From Dehalococcoidia bacterium (GTDB lineage: Bacteria > Chloroflexota > Dehalococcoidia > Lucifugimonadales > UBA3495), in assembly GCA_022451925.1 (NCBI GenBank), contig JAKUNL010000024.1, forward strand, positions 1 to 46,443: DNA of 46,443 bases, in the 5' to 3' direction. The translations under genes and the position numbers were made by a program. This document shows, in pieces, positions 16,641-24,213 of this stretch. The notes beneath the pieces were generated by a model. The model saw nothing but the letters and a program-made list of their open reading frames with translations, searched no databases and had not been told where the DNA came from. How positions within the stretch are numbered: position 1 is the first letter of the stretch; every line of letters begins with the position of its first letter.

Positions 16641-17355
16641 ACTTCAAGGCGCCGAGAAACAGCGCTATGTCGCCAATCTCTTCTCTAGAATATCCGGTCG
16701 GTATGACCTTATGAACGACCTGATGACTCTCGGTATGCATCGTCGCTGGAAAAAGCAAACTGCAGAGTTGGCGTCGCAAGGCCAGAATGGCATGGCAATA
16801 GACGTTTCGTGTGGTACAGGTGACATCGCTATAGAATTGGCTTTCAAACCCAATATAGAACACACCGTTGGGTTGGACCTGCTGAACGAAATGGTTACCA
16901 CGGCAGATACCAAAGCTAAAGCCGCACATAAAAGCACCTCGATTACCATGATGACCGGTGATGCTCTCTCGCTTCCCTTTTCCAATGATAGTTTTGCCTG
17001 CGCCACCGCCGGCTTTAGCCTGCGCAACATGCCCAGCATTGAGAAAGCCGTTTCTGAGATGATAAGAGTCATTAAGCCTGGTGGTCGCGTAGTAATCCTT
17101 GAGCTTTCCCCCATGGATCGAGGAATAAAATCGGTACTATTTAGACCAATATTTCACGGTATCGTTCCATTGATAGGACGCTTGGTTGCCGGCGATCGAT
17201 CAGCGTATTCCTACTTGCCGAAATCGGTCGATTATTTTTATGAAGCAACACACCTGGCTGAAATGCTCTCAGCATTAGGATTAGAGAAGGTACAGTTCAA
17301 ACGGCTCGGATTCGGAACTGTAGCTATGCATTGCGGCGTGAAATCTAACGCGTAA
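16633..17355 (+). CDS. Demethylmenaquinone methyltransferase (UbiE/MenG-like)
   Basis: The 240-residue SAM-dependent methyltransferase has FSRISGRYDLMNDLMTLGMH near the N-terminus and motif I DVSCGTGDIA at residues 57-66, both diagnostic of UbiE/MenG. It would add the last methyl group to demethylmenaquinone. Translation begins at GTG, inside the end of the UbiX gene, so it closes a four-gene block for the late steps of menaquinone. A ubiquinone role is unlikely given the futalosine gene mqnA in the window. An AT-rich spacer of 187 bases follows before prfA. Confidence 0.93.
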   Translation: MAELQGAEKQRYVANLFSRISGRYDLMNDLMTLGMHRRWKKQTAELASQGQNGMAIDVSCGTGDIAIELAFKPNIEHTVGLDLLNEMVTTADTKAKAAHKSTSITMMTGDALSLPFSNDSFACATAGFSLRNMPSIEKAVSEMIRVIKPGGRVVILELSPMDRGIKSVLFRPIFHGIVPLIGRLVAGDRSAYSYLPKSVDYFYEATHLAEMLSALGLEKVQFKRLGFGTVAMHCGVKSNA

Positions 17356-17542
17356 AACTGAAAATACGACCTATCTGGAACAAATGATTCCGGCTTAAAA
17401 TCCTCCGATCCATCATTTTTAAAATTGCGCAATTGCGGTTGTTTCTCCATAACCCGTCGGTTAGACTGGATATGATATTACGGTATTCGCCGACGAAGAG
17501 AACCGGTAACCTAACCCGAGGCTTTTCAATAAAAGTTCCGCT

Positions 17543-18622
17543 ATGGCCAGTATGCTCGACAAATTAGAACCGGTAATCAAACGGTACCATGAGATTGAAG
17601 AATCGATGGGAGACCCTGAAATTGCCGCAGATTTCGGCCGGGTTCAGGTTTTGGCGAGAGAACGGGCATCTCTAGAAAATCTTGTTGTGATTGGTGAAAA
17701 ATACAAGGCGCTTTCGGAAGAGATAGAGGATCTTGAATCCCTGATCCGAGACGGCTCCGATACTGAATTGGTCTCAATGGCCAAGGATGAGATGGCCGAA
17801 GCCGAAGAAAAATTGGAAGAACTCACTCTGTCTTTGCGAGTGGCGCTGCTTCCTCAAAATCCCAATGATGAACGGGATGTGATAGTTGAGGTCCGAGCCG
17901 GAACTGGCGGAGGTGAAGCCGGGATATTTGCTTCCGATCTCTACCGGGCCTACTCAAGGTATGCGATCAACCAAGGTTGGAACGTTGAAGTGATGGATTC
18001 CAACCCTACAGAGGTTGGCGGCTTCAATAAAATTGTCTTCCAGATTGAAGGCAAAGGCGTGTTCAGCCGAATGAAATTCGAAAGCGGTGTTCACCGCGTG
18101 CAACGCATCCCCACCACGGAGACTCAGGGACGAATACATACATCCACTGCTACAGTAGTGGTGCTGCCGGTGGTTGACGAAGTAGAACTAAAGATTGACC
18201 CCAATGAGTTAAGGGTGGATATCTTCCACGCCGGTGGACATGGCGGCCAAAACGTAAATAAGGTGGCAACCGCGGTCCGGATAGTCCACGAGCCCAGCGG
18301 TGTGATGGTGGTATGTCAGGATGAGCGATCGCAACACAAGAACAAAGAACGCGCGATGTCTATGCTACGGTCACGACTCTATGAAGCAGAACAAGCAAGA
18401 AAAGACACTGAAGCCAGTGAAGCCCGTCGATCTCAAGTAGCCGGAGCAGAACGTTCTGAGAAGATTCGCACCTACAACTACCCACAAGACCGAGTAACTG
18501 ACCATCGCAGCAACGTCAACTTCCACGGGATCCCACGACTTATGGACGGTGGTCTGGAAGACATGTTCGACCGTCTCAGCGCTTGGGAAGAAGAACGTCT
18601 CTTGGCCGAAACCACCACTTAA
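17543..18622 (+). CDS. prfA: Peptide chain release factor 1
   Basis: The 359-residue protein carries GGQ at residues 234-236, the motif that hydrolyses peptidyl-tRNA, and PTT at 190-192 in the position of the PxT anticodon tripeptide that recognises UAA and UAG. It is therefore RF1 and not RF2, which reads UGA. The GGQ context, FHAGGHGGQNVNK, differs from the GAGGQHVN of enterobacteria but is fully functional in form. CQDERSQHKNK follows as expected. It is followed by prmC, which modifies the GGQ glutamine. Because RF1 does not read UGA, it should not compete at the UGA discussed for 21123-21125. Confidence 0.96.
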   Translation: MASMLDKLEPVIKRYHEIEESMGDPEIAADFGRVQVLARERASLENLVVIGEKYKALSEEIEDLESLIRDGSDTELVSMAKDEMAEAEEKLEELTLSLRVALLPQNPNDERDVIVEVRAGTGGGEAGIFASDLYRAYSRYAINQGWNVEVMDSNPTEVGGFNKIVFQIEGKGVFSRMKFESGVHRVQRIPTTETQGRIHTSTATVVVLPVVDEVELKIDPNELRVDIFHAGGHGGQNVNKVATAVRIVHEPSGVMVVCQDERSQHKNKERAMSMLRSRLYEAEQARKDTEASEARRSQVAGAERSEKIRTYNYPQDRVTDHRSNVNFHGIPRLMDGGLEDMFDRLSAWEEERLLAETTT

Positions 18623-18724
18623 GCGGTCAACCTAAAACCTGATTGTTTTCCTAAAGGTTTCAAAATACTCGGAATCTTACAATCGCTAATATCCGGCTCT
18701 CACCCATAGGATAATAAAACGCCC

Positions 18725-19588
18725 ATGGCAGTCCTTCGTACCGTCATTCAAGACACTCATCAAAAACTGGAGTCCGCAGGGATACCAGACGCGCGACTCG
18801 AGGCCGAAGTCATGGTTATGAACGTTTTGCGAATGCCTCGTCAGGCCATATTCGCAGAACAAGAGAGAGAGGTCTCAGAGCAGCAGCAAGTAGCCTTGGA
18901 CGAACTTCTAAAGAGACGCTACACCAGAGAACCATTAGCCTATATACTAGGCCAACGTGAATTCTATGGCATCAATGTCGTCCTGACTCCAGCGGTACTT
19001 ATCCCAAGACCCGAGTCGGAAGGTCTGGTAGAACACGCTCTTTTCATGGCGATGATGGGAATGGAGTCGACCGACCTGACCATCGCAGATGTTGGAACTG
19101 GTAGTGGGGCAATCGCCATAAACCTCGCCATGCACCTCCCAATGGGGCGAATCTTCGCGGTAGATATCTCCGATTCGGTTCTGGACGTGGCAGCGTACAA
19201 CATCAGGGCCCATGGAGGGGGTGACCGGGGAAGTTTGGCCTTCGGTGAACTTTTGGACGCAGTGCCAGTTGCACTTGATCTGATTGTGGCGAATCTTCCT
19301 TATATCCCTACAGATCGCATCTCAACGTTGCAGCCAGAAGTTCAAAAAGAACCAGTGTTGGCATTAGACGGTGGAGCGGACGGACTGGACTTGATCCGAC
19401 GCCTCTTGGTACAAGCCGAAAACAAACTCAAAAGCCACGGAATAATACTCCTCGAGATGGATCCGGACCAGGTACCGGTGGTAGCAGAGCTTGCTCTGCA
19501 GCACTTCCCTAAGGGATCAACTGACGTTGAGCAAGACCTTGCCGGGATGAACCGCATACTCGTAATCCACCGCCAAAAACCCCAGTAA
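18725..19588 (+). CDS. prmC: Release factor glutamine methyltransferase
   Basis: The 287-residue protein starts with the small helical domain of HemK/PrmC, followed by TPAVLIPRPESEGLVE at about 88-103, SAM motif I DVGTGSGAIA near 122-131, and NLPYIP at 190-195. The last is the catalytic N-P-P-Y motif with Pro replaced by Leu, a variant tolerated in some lineages. It N5-methylates the Gln of the GGQ motif in release factors. The gene is 102 bases downstream of prfA in the usual arrangement. It converges with the thioredoxin/NHL gene, with 190 bases in between that show no clear terminator. Confidence 0.95.
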   Translation: MAVLRTVIQDTHQKLESAGIPDARLEAEVMVMNVLRMPRQAIFAEQEREVSEQQQVALDELLKRRYTREPLAYILGQREFYGINVVLTPAVLIPRPESEGLVEHALFMAMMGMESTDLTIADVGTGSGAIAINLAMHLPMGRIFAVDISDSVLDVAAYNIRAHGGGDRGSLAFGELLDAVPVALDLIVANLPYIPTDRISTLQPEVQKEPVLALDGGADGLDLIRRLLVQAENKLKSHGIILLEMDPDQVPVVAELALQHFPKGSTDVEQDLAGMNRILVIHRQKPQ

Positions 19589-19778
19589 CAGTGCAATTGC
19601 TGAAGGGACGAATTGGCGTAAGAATCAGTTAGGTCCCATGTATCACCAGACGATTTATAGATTTAATTCAGTTTCCCATAAGGCAAATCATCGCTAGCGA
19701 AAACCTACCTTTCGTAAGGCAACCGAGTTAAAACCTCACTATTTCGATTCTATGACTTATATGCTGGAGCCATTGTGG

Positions 19779-21263
19779 TCAAAGTCCAGAAATTTTCAGC
19801 GTAGACACTTCTCCCGACCCTATATCTGCGACACGGATTACGTGATTGTTGGTATCGGCGATGTACATCTTGCCGTTGGCCCAGCTGATTCCGCTTGGTT
19901 CGGAGAACTGTGCTTGTGACGCCAGTCCGTCCATATTTCCGGATGCACCGGAACCCAACACGGTAAAAGAGCTCCGCGCTATCGGAGACACTCTTTTAAT
20001 CTTGTGGTTGTAAGTGTCAGTGACATACAGGTCGCTGTCATAGTAGGTAATTCCAATTGGATGCTGGAGACGGACATTGTGGTCAGATCCATCAGCATCT
20101 CCGAACACAAATAAATCAAGGCCGACTATAGTGCGTACATTCCCCGTTGGGTCTATGTCTGCGCACCTTATAGAACTAGTCTCGCTATCCGCAAAATATA
20201 ATCTCACACCGTCCGTAGTGATGCCGCACGGTTGGGCAAGCTGAGCTGATCCCAGTGGTCCATCTGTAATGGCTTCTCCTCCGTCCCCAGCAAACGGACC
20301 AATCAATCCTTCTTTCGCATCCAACGACCATAGTTGGTGAATCCCTGCCATAGCGATGTAAACCGTGCCGTTGTAATGGATCAGATCATAGGGGGAACAT
20401 AAGTCAGAGCTTATGGCAGGGCCGCGTTTATTTCTGTTATGGCCTTGTTTTCCCGTTCCTGCAACCGTTTCTACTGTTCCAGACACCAAGTTTACTTTCC
20501 GTATGGCGTGATTCTCGGTATCCGCTACATAGAGAACCTCTCCGTCTAAAGTCATCCCCTGTGGGTGATTAAATGCTGATGCATTAGCAGGGCCATCAAT
20601 AAGGGCTTCCTGTCCACTACCAAAAATTTGCCTCAGGTCACCATCCAGGCTAGTAACCACAATTCGGTTGTGGTTAGTATCTGCGATGAACAGACGATCG
20701 GACGACCCATCAGATAACACTTTGCCTGGAAAGCTCAGTTGAGTGTTTTCTGGTTTTCGAAAAGTAGTGGGAAAGGGTTTCCGATTGAGGGTTCCATCTT
20801 TTTCGAATTCGGCGACCATCTGGCTGATAAGATCGTCGAATTGATCAAATGACATCTCTCCTTCGTGCTTTCCGATGACATTACCTTGAGGGTCTATGAA
20901 CATCAGCGTGGGCCAGGCCCGACAAGAGTATTGTTGCCAGACCTGAAACTTACTGTCGTTAATTACCGGATGTTCCAACTGGTAACGACGGACGGCGTTA
21001 TGCAGATTGCCGGAGTCTTTCTCATTAGGGAATTTTGCCGAGTGAACTCCAACGACTACGAGTTCGTTAGCATATTTCTTTTCCAGTTTCCGCAACTGCG
21101 GAAATATATGGGCGCAGTTGATTCAACAATAGGTCCAGAAATCCAAGATAACTATCTTCCCTTGAAATTCCTGGATCGTCATCGGCCGGTCAGTATTAAC
21201 CCAATCCACGTCTTCAGGAAACGCGGGGGCAGCTAACTTTCCAGCAAACGAACCACTGCTCAT
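19779..21263 (-). CDS. Thioredoxin-like/NHL-repeat protein with in-frame UGA: candidate selenoprotein
   Basis: Read through one UGA, this frame codes for 494 residues. Residues 1-150 form a thioredoxin-like domain and about 170-490 an NHL beta-propeller with at least five blades (for example ADTNHNRIV, ADTENHAIRKV, TDTYNHKIKRV and ADTNNHVIRVA). The architecture is that of NHLRC2-like proteins, whose redox motif is CCINC. Here residues 41-50 read DFWTYC-UGA-INC, so UGA (codon 47, 21125-21123) replaces the first Cys of CxxC. The ATG at 21263 follows GGAGG by five bases, and residues 1-46 match the family before the UGA, so this is one gene. A bacterial-SECIS-like hairpin follows the UGA. A standard caller would start at a TTG (21095), losing the active site. 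Alternatives are a recent nonsense mutation or a sequencing error. Sec insertion is my inference. Confidence 0.82.
21087..21104 (-). promoter_or_regulatory. SECIS-like hairpin downstream of the in-frame UGA
   Basis: On the - strand the transcript reads UUUCCGC-AGUU-GCGGAAA, a perfect 7-bp stem with a 4-nt loop whose second base is G. The loop lies at bases 26-29 after the UGA. Bacterial SECIS elements are short stem-loops of this kind at about 16-37 bases after UGA, with a G in the first two loop positions. It falls inside the coding frame, as in bacteria. A competing pairing of AACTGCG (21120-21114) with CGCAGTT (21100-21094) is also possible. Confidence 0.68.
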
Positions 21264-21268
21264 TGAGG

Positions 21269-21273
21269 CCTCC
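21269..21273 (-). promoter_or_regulatory. Ribosome binding site fixing the start of the candidate selenoprotein
   Basis: GGAGG on the - strand, five bases before the ATG at 21263-21261. It is much better than anything before the TTG at 21095, so translation almost certainly begins upstream of the UGA. Confidence 0.8.
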
Positions 21274-21286
21274 GTTATCTCTAGTT

Positions 21287-21310
21287 GGCCGGGGAGTAAA
21301 TACCCCGGCC
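21287..21310 (-). other. GC-rich intercistronic hairpin before the candidate selenoprotein gene
   Basis: GGCCGGGG (21287-21294) pairs perfectly with CCCCGGCC (21303-21310) around an 8-base loop. It lies between the stop of the upstream gene (21341) and the ribosome site at 21269-21273. No T-run follows on the - strand, so it may be an mRNA-stability or processing element and not a full terminator. Confidence 0.6.
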
Positions 21311-21340
21311 CGCACTAATCATTTTTATGATGGCGGAAGA

Positions 21341-21871
21341 TTAAGTTCTTGATCCGGGAGCTGGTTCAAAAGCCAGTGTTGCATATCTCATAAAAATAGA
21401 TCCCACCGGCGCTCCCAGTGGGGCATTGGCGACTAGAACCGCAACCGTGTGGGAGGTGCCCGGGACTGCAGGATCTTCAATCAAGATCCTTTTCGGGGTA
21501 TTATTCCCGGTCACGACCCATTTGTCTCGGTCAATATGTCCATCGACGAAAACTTCACCGTAGTTATCAACATTTGTTTCGAACCATACCCGTCCACCGG
21601 CAACATTCTCACCCTTTACCTCTTCGGGTATGGTGAATTTGACGCGGTACCAGGCAAAAGTGAAACCTACGGAATGTCGTTCTTGGATGTCTGCGTTCTT
21701 TTCCCAACTTGAGTCATCGTAGTCCGCCAGGCGAGCCGGACTGTCGCCCATTTCGGCAACCAGTCCTTGATTTGGCTGACCTGGAACCATCCCGGGAGCG
21801 AATCTCCAACCATCAGAGTTTACGACCGCTAGGTCGGCAGGCAATTCCAAGTCTAATGATACTCGGGGCAT
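21341..21871 (-). CDS. Small protein resembling a galactose-binding-like beta-sandwich
   Basis: The product has 176 residues from the ATG at 21871, which follows AGGAG by five bases; the 28 residues further upstream overlap the preceding gene and are not supported. The body, with DDSSWEKNADIQE, FAWYRVKFTIPEE, GGRVWFETNVDNYGEVFVDG and HTVAVLVANAPLGAPVG, looks like the sugar-binding (jelly-roll) domain at the N-terminus of glycoside hydrolase family 2 proteins. No catalytic domain is attached and no signal peptide is seen. It may act with the dienelactone hydrolase just upstream. The function is unknown. Confidence 0.7.
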   Translation of the reverse strand: MPRVSLDLELPADLAVVNSDGWRFAPGMVPGQPNQGLVAEMGDSPARLADYDDSSWEKNADIQERHSVGFTFAWYRVKFTIPEEVKGENVAGGRVWFETNVDNYGEVFVDGHIDRDKWVVTGNNTPKRILIEDPAVPGTSHTVAVLVANAPLGAPVGSIFMRYATLAFEPAPGSRT

Positions 21872-21896
21872 AATTACTCCTAGTCCGATATAGATT

Positions 21897-22649
21897 TTAA
21901 CTACAGGCCGGTTCGTCGTTGCCAGCTGACCTGGATAGACCAAGGTGTTTATCAAAAAAATCCAGTGTGCGGGGCCAAGACATCTCGGCGGCCGCTCTTT
22001 GATAACGGGCCGGGCTGGCCGGATTCATAAAAGCGTGATCAGCTCCAGGATATGTATAAAACTGGTGCGGGACACTATTGGCACTCAATTCCTTGTCCAA
22101 GATGAGCATGTCATCCTGGGAGGGATTCTCATCTATCTCGCCAAAGTGAAACAAAACCGGACATTTGATACCAGCTGTCATAGATAATGGGGATTGAGTG
22201 GTATTTCCCCAAGGAACCATAATGTTCCCGCCGTAGTAAGGCACAGCGGCCTTAAAAGCACTGTTAGTGGCGGCAGCCAACCAAGTAACCCGACCGCCCA
22301 TGCAGAATCCAGTAACGCCTATGCGATCAGGGTCGATAGACGAGTTTCCCGCGAGAAAACCAACGGTAGCATCGATGTCTGTTGTTATCAACGAATCGTC
22401 CAGTTGATCCCGTTTACTCTTACCGGTACTCACCACCAATTCATCTGTGATTCGGTGGAACAAGTCCGGTGCTACTGCAGCGTAGCCCGAACTGGATAAT
22501 TTATTGGTGATATCCTGCATGAACTTATCTACGCCAGGGGCGTGGTGAGCGACCACAACTGCCGGAAACGGTCCATCTCCTTCCGGCACACTGACGTAAG
22601 TATTCATCTCTATTCCATTAACGTCTATTGTTTCCCAAAAAGACGGCAT
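21897..22649 (-). CDS. Dienelactone hydrolase family protein
   Basis: The 250-residue alpha/beta hydrolase has the nucleophile motif G-F-C-M-G-G with Cys116, an acid at Asp173 (GEID) and His205 (GADHAF). These match the Cys-Asp-His triad of dienelactone hydrolases, which open lactone rings in the breakdown of chlorinated aromatics and related compounds. Many environmental members act on other esters. No signal peptide is present, so it is cytoplasmic. GAGGGG sits before the ATG. It is the third gene of the run on the - strand, after the aminotransferase, with a 63-base gap, and precedes the beta-sandwich protein by 25 bases. Confidence 0.92.
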   Translation of the reverse strand: MPSFWETIDVNGIEMNTYVSVPEGDGPFPAVVVAHHAPGVDKFMQDITNKLSSSGYAAVAPDLFHRITDELVVSTGKSKRDQLDDSLITTDIDATVGFLAGNSSIDPDRIGVTGFCMGGRVTWLAAATNSAFKAAVPYYGGNIMVPWGNTTQSPLSMTAGIKCPVLFHFGEIDENPSQDDMLILDKELSANSVPHQFYTYPGADHAFMNPASPARYQRAAAEMSWPRTLDFFDKHLGLSRSAGNDEPACS

Positions 22650-22712
22650 ATTCCCCTCTGAAATTGGTTAAATATTCTAGTAATCATTCGAGCCACGCTA
22701 CCTCTTTACCTA

Positions 22713-24047
22713 TCAGATCAAGCCATCGGCTCTCACGGCTTCCATTGTCGATTCAAACACTTCAATAGTCTTGTCGATATCCTTTTCCGAGTGCAAACCA
22801 GAAACAAGGAAAGTCTCTCGACTCATTATGTCAACACCTCTGTTTTGCAGGCCGCGCTTCATTGCTGTCACTGCTGAAGAACCATTGGCTTCGGTAATCT
22901 TGGCATGAGACATGGTGCATAACTCGCGGTCGCAATCACAGTCAGCCAAAATTACGTGAATCATAGAGGCAATGCCGTGAGCGTGCCCGGGAATCTCAAG
23001 ATTACCCAAGGCTTCGTTGATACCCACTTTAAGTCTCGCGGCCATAGCATCTGCCTGTTGATTGATGGGTTGTGAAGCTATCATCTCGAGGGCGGTTGCC
23101 CCGGCGGCTGCGGAAAGGGGGTTTCCGTTGAAAGTACCCGGGTGGTAGACCCTGTGGTTGTTATCCCAGTCAGGTTCGTTTCGGTGAGCAATCATGTCGA
23201 TTATATCGGCTTTTCCCCCAACTGCGCCCCCAGGAAGTCCGCCGGCGACGATTTTGGCTAACGTTGTCAAGTCAGGCCGGACGCTGTAACGTTCTTGGGC
23301 TCCACCTGGAGATGCTCTGAAACCAGTCACAACTTCGTCAAAAATCAGGATAACACCGGTCTCTTCGGTTAGTGCTCTCAGGCCCTTGAGATAGTTAGGT
23401 GCATCCAAAGGCAGTTGTCCGAAGTGAGCCCCTGTTGGCTCCAATATGACACCGGCGATGTCTGGATCTTTTTTGATCACGTCCTCAACGGCGGTCAAGT
23501 CGCCAGGCGGCACAACGAGCATGGTTCCCCAACTTGCTTCTGGTATTCCCGGCGCAGAATGATCAGACCCAGCCATAGCATAATCGTGCCACCCGTGAAA
23601 ATGGTCTTGAAGTTTAATGATTTTCGTCTTGCCGGTATAGGCTCGTGCTAAGCGCATTGCCATTAGCGTGGCTTCTGTCCCAGAACTGTGAAACCGGAGT
23701 TTTTCGATGGAAGGCATCAAGGCTTTGATGGCATTAGCCCAGCGTATTTCGTCATCCGTGGAGGCGCCCAAATGAGTACCGCGAAGTATCTGTTTGGATA
23801 CCGCATCGGCTATGGCCGGATGAGAGTGACCTAATAGCAGTGCTCCATGCCCCGATACGTAATCAATGTATTCCGTGCCATCTACATCCCATTTCTTAGA
23901 GCCTTCTCCATGGGTCATGTAGAGGGGAAAGGGTTGGGCATAACGCGTGTCATGGGTGACACCGCCCGGAAAAACCTTGGAAGCTTCTATGTACCGTTCA
24001 GCCGATCCGGGGTGCTTGGCGATGTAATCCTCTAGTATTGTTGCCAT
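22713..24047 (-). CDS. Class-III aminotransferase (glutamate-1-semialdehyde aminomutase-like)
   Basis: The 444-residue PLP enzyme shows SSGTEATLMAMRLARAYTGK near 121-140, DEVVTGFR at 237-244 and a PLP-binding Lys265 in LAKIVAGGLPGGA. The overall pattern (residues about 18-75: ERYIEASKVFPGGVTH...) is that of the glutamate-1-semialdehyde 2,1-aminomutase group, but there is no heme gene next to it, and many environmental proteins of this type act on other amino acids or amines. I do not assign hemL. GGAG lies six bases before the ATG. It lies between the MMPL exporter and the dienelactone hydrolase on the same strand. Confidence 0.9.
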   Translation of the reverse strand: MATILEDYIAKHPGSAERYIEASKVFPGGVTHDTRYAQPFPLYMTHGEGSKKWDVDGTEYIDYVSGHGALLLGHSHPAIADAVSKQILRGTHLGASTDDEIRWANAIKALMPSIEKLRFHSSGTEATLMAMRLARAYTGKTKIIKLQDHFHGWHDYAMAGSDHSAPGIPEASWGTMLVVPPGDLTAVEDVIKKDPDIAGVILEPTGAHFGQLPLDAPNYLKGLRALTEETGVILIFDEVVTGFRASPGGAQERYSVRPDLTTLAKIVAGGLPGGAVGGKADIIDMIAHRNEPDWDNNHRVYHPGTFNGNPLSAAAGATALEMIASQPINQQADAMAARLKVGINEALGNLEIPGHAHGIASMIHVILADCDCDRELCTMSHAKITEANGSSAVTAMKRGLQNRGVDIMSRETFLVSGLHSEKDIDKTIEVFESTMEAVRADGLI

Positions 24048-24213
24048 CGGGTCTCCTTGAATTGTCGTTTAGCGCACTATGCAAAGCCTGGAGATACGAG
24101 CATATTGTATATTGCGAACCTATCTCGCGCCATTCTCATTGAAATAGCGTAAAACGAAAATAGGCCGACCTGTTAATCAGATAACCCCCTTTTATTTAGC
24201 CCTATGAGTTCGT

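Noticed and set aside
19779-21095. The 438-residue frame starting at TTG 21095 as the complete thioredoxin/NHL gene
   Set aside because: No good ribosome site precedes it and it begins in the middle of the thioredoxin domain. The family pattern continues upstream through the UGA to a well-placed GGAGG and ATG at 21263.
21060-21263. A pseudogene or frameshift explanation for the interrupted thioredoxin domain
   Set aside because: There is no frame change or other lesion, only one UGA at the exact redox cysteine with a matching hairpin after it. Not fully excluded, so it is listed as an alternative.
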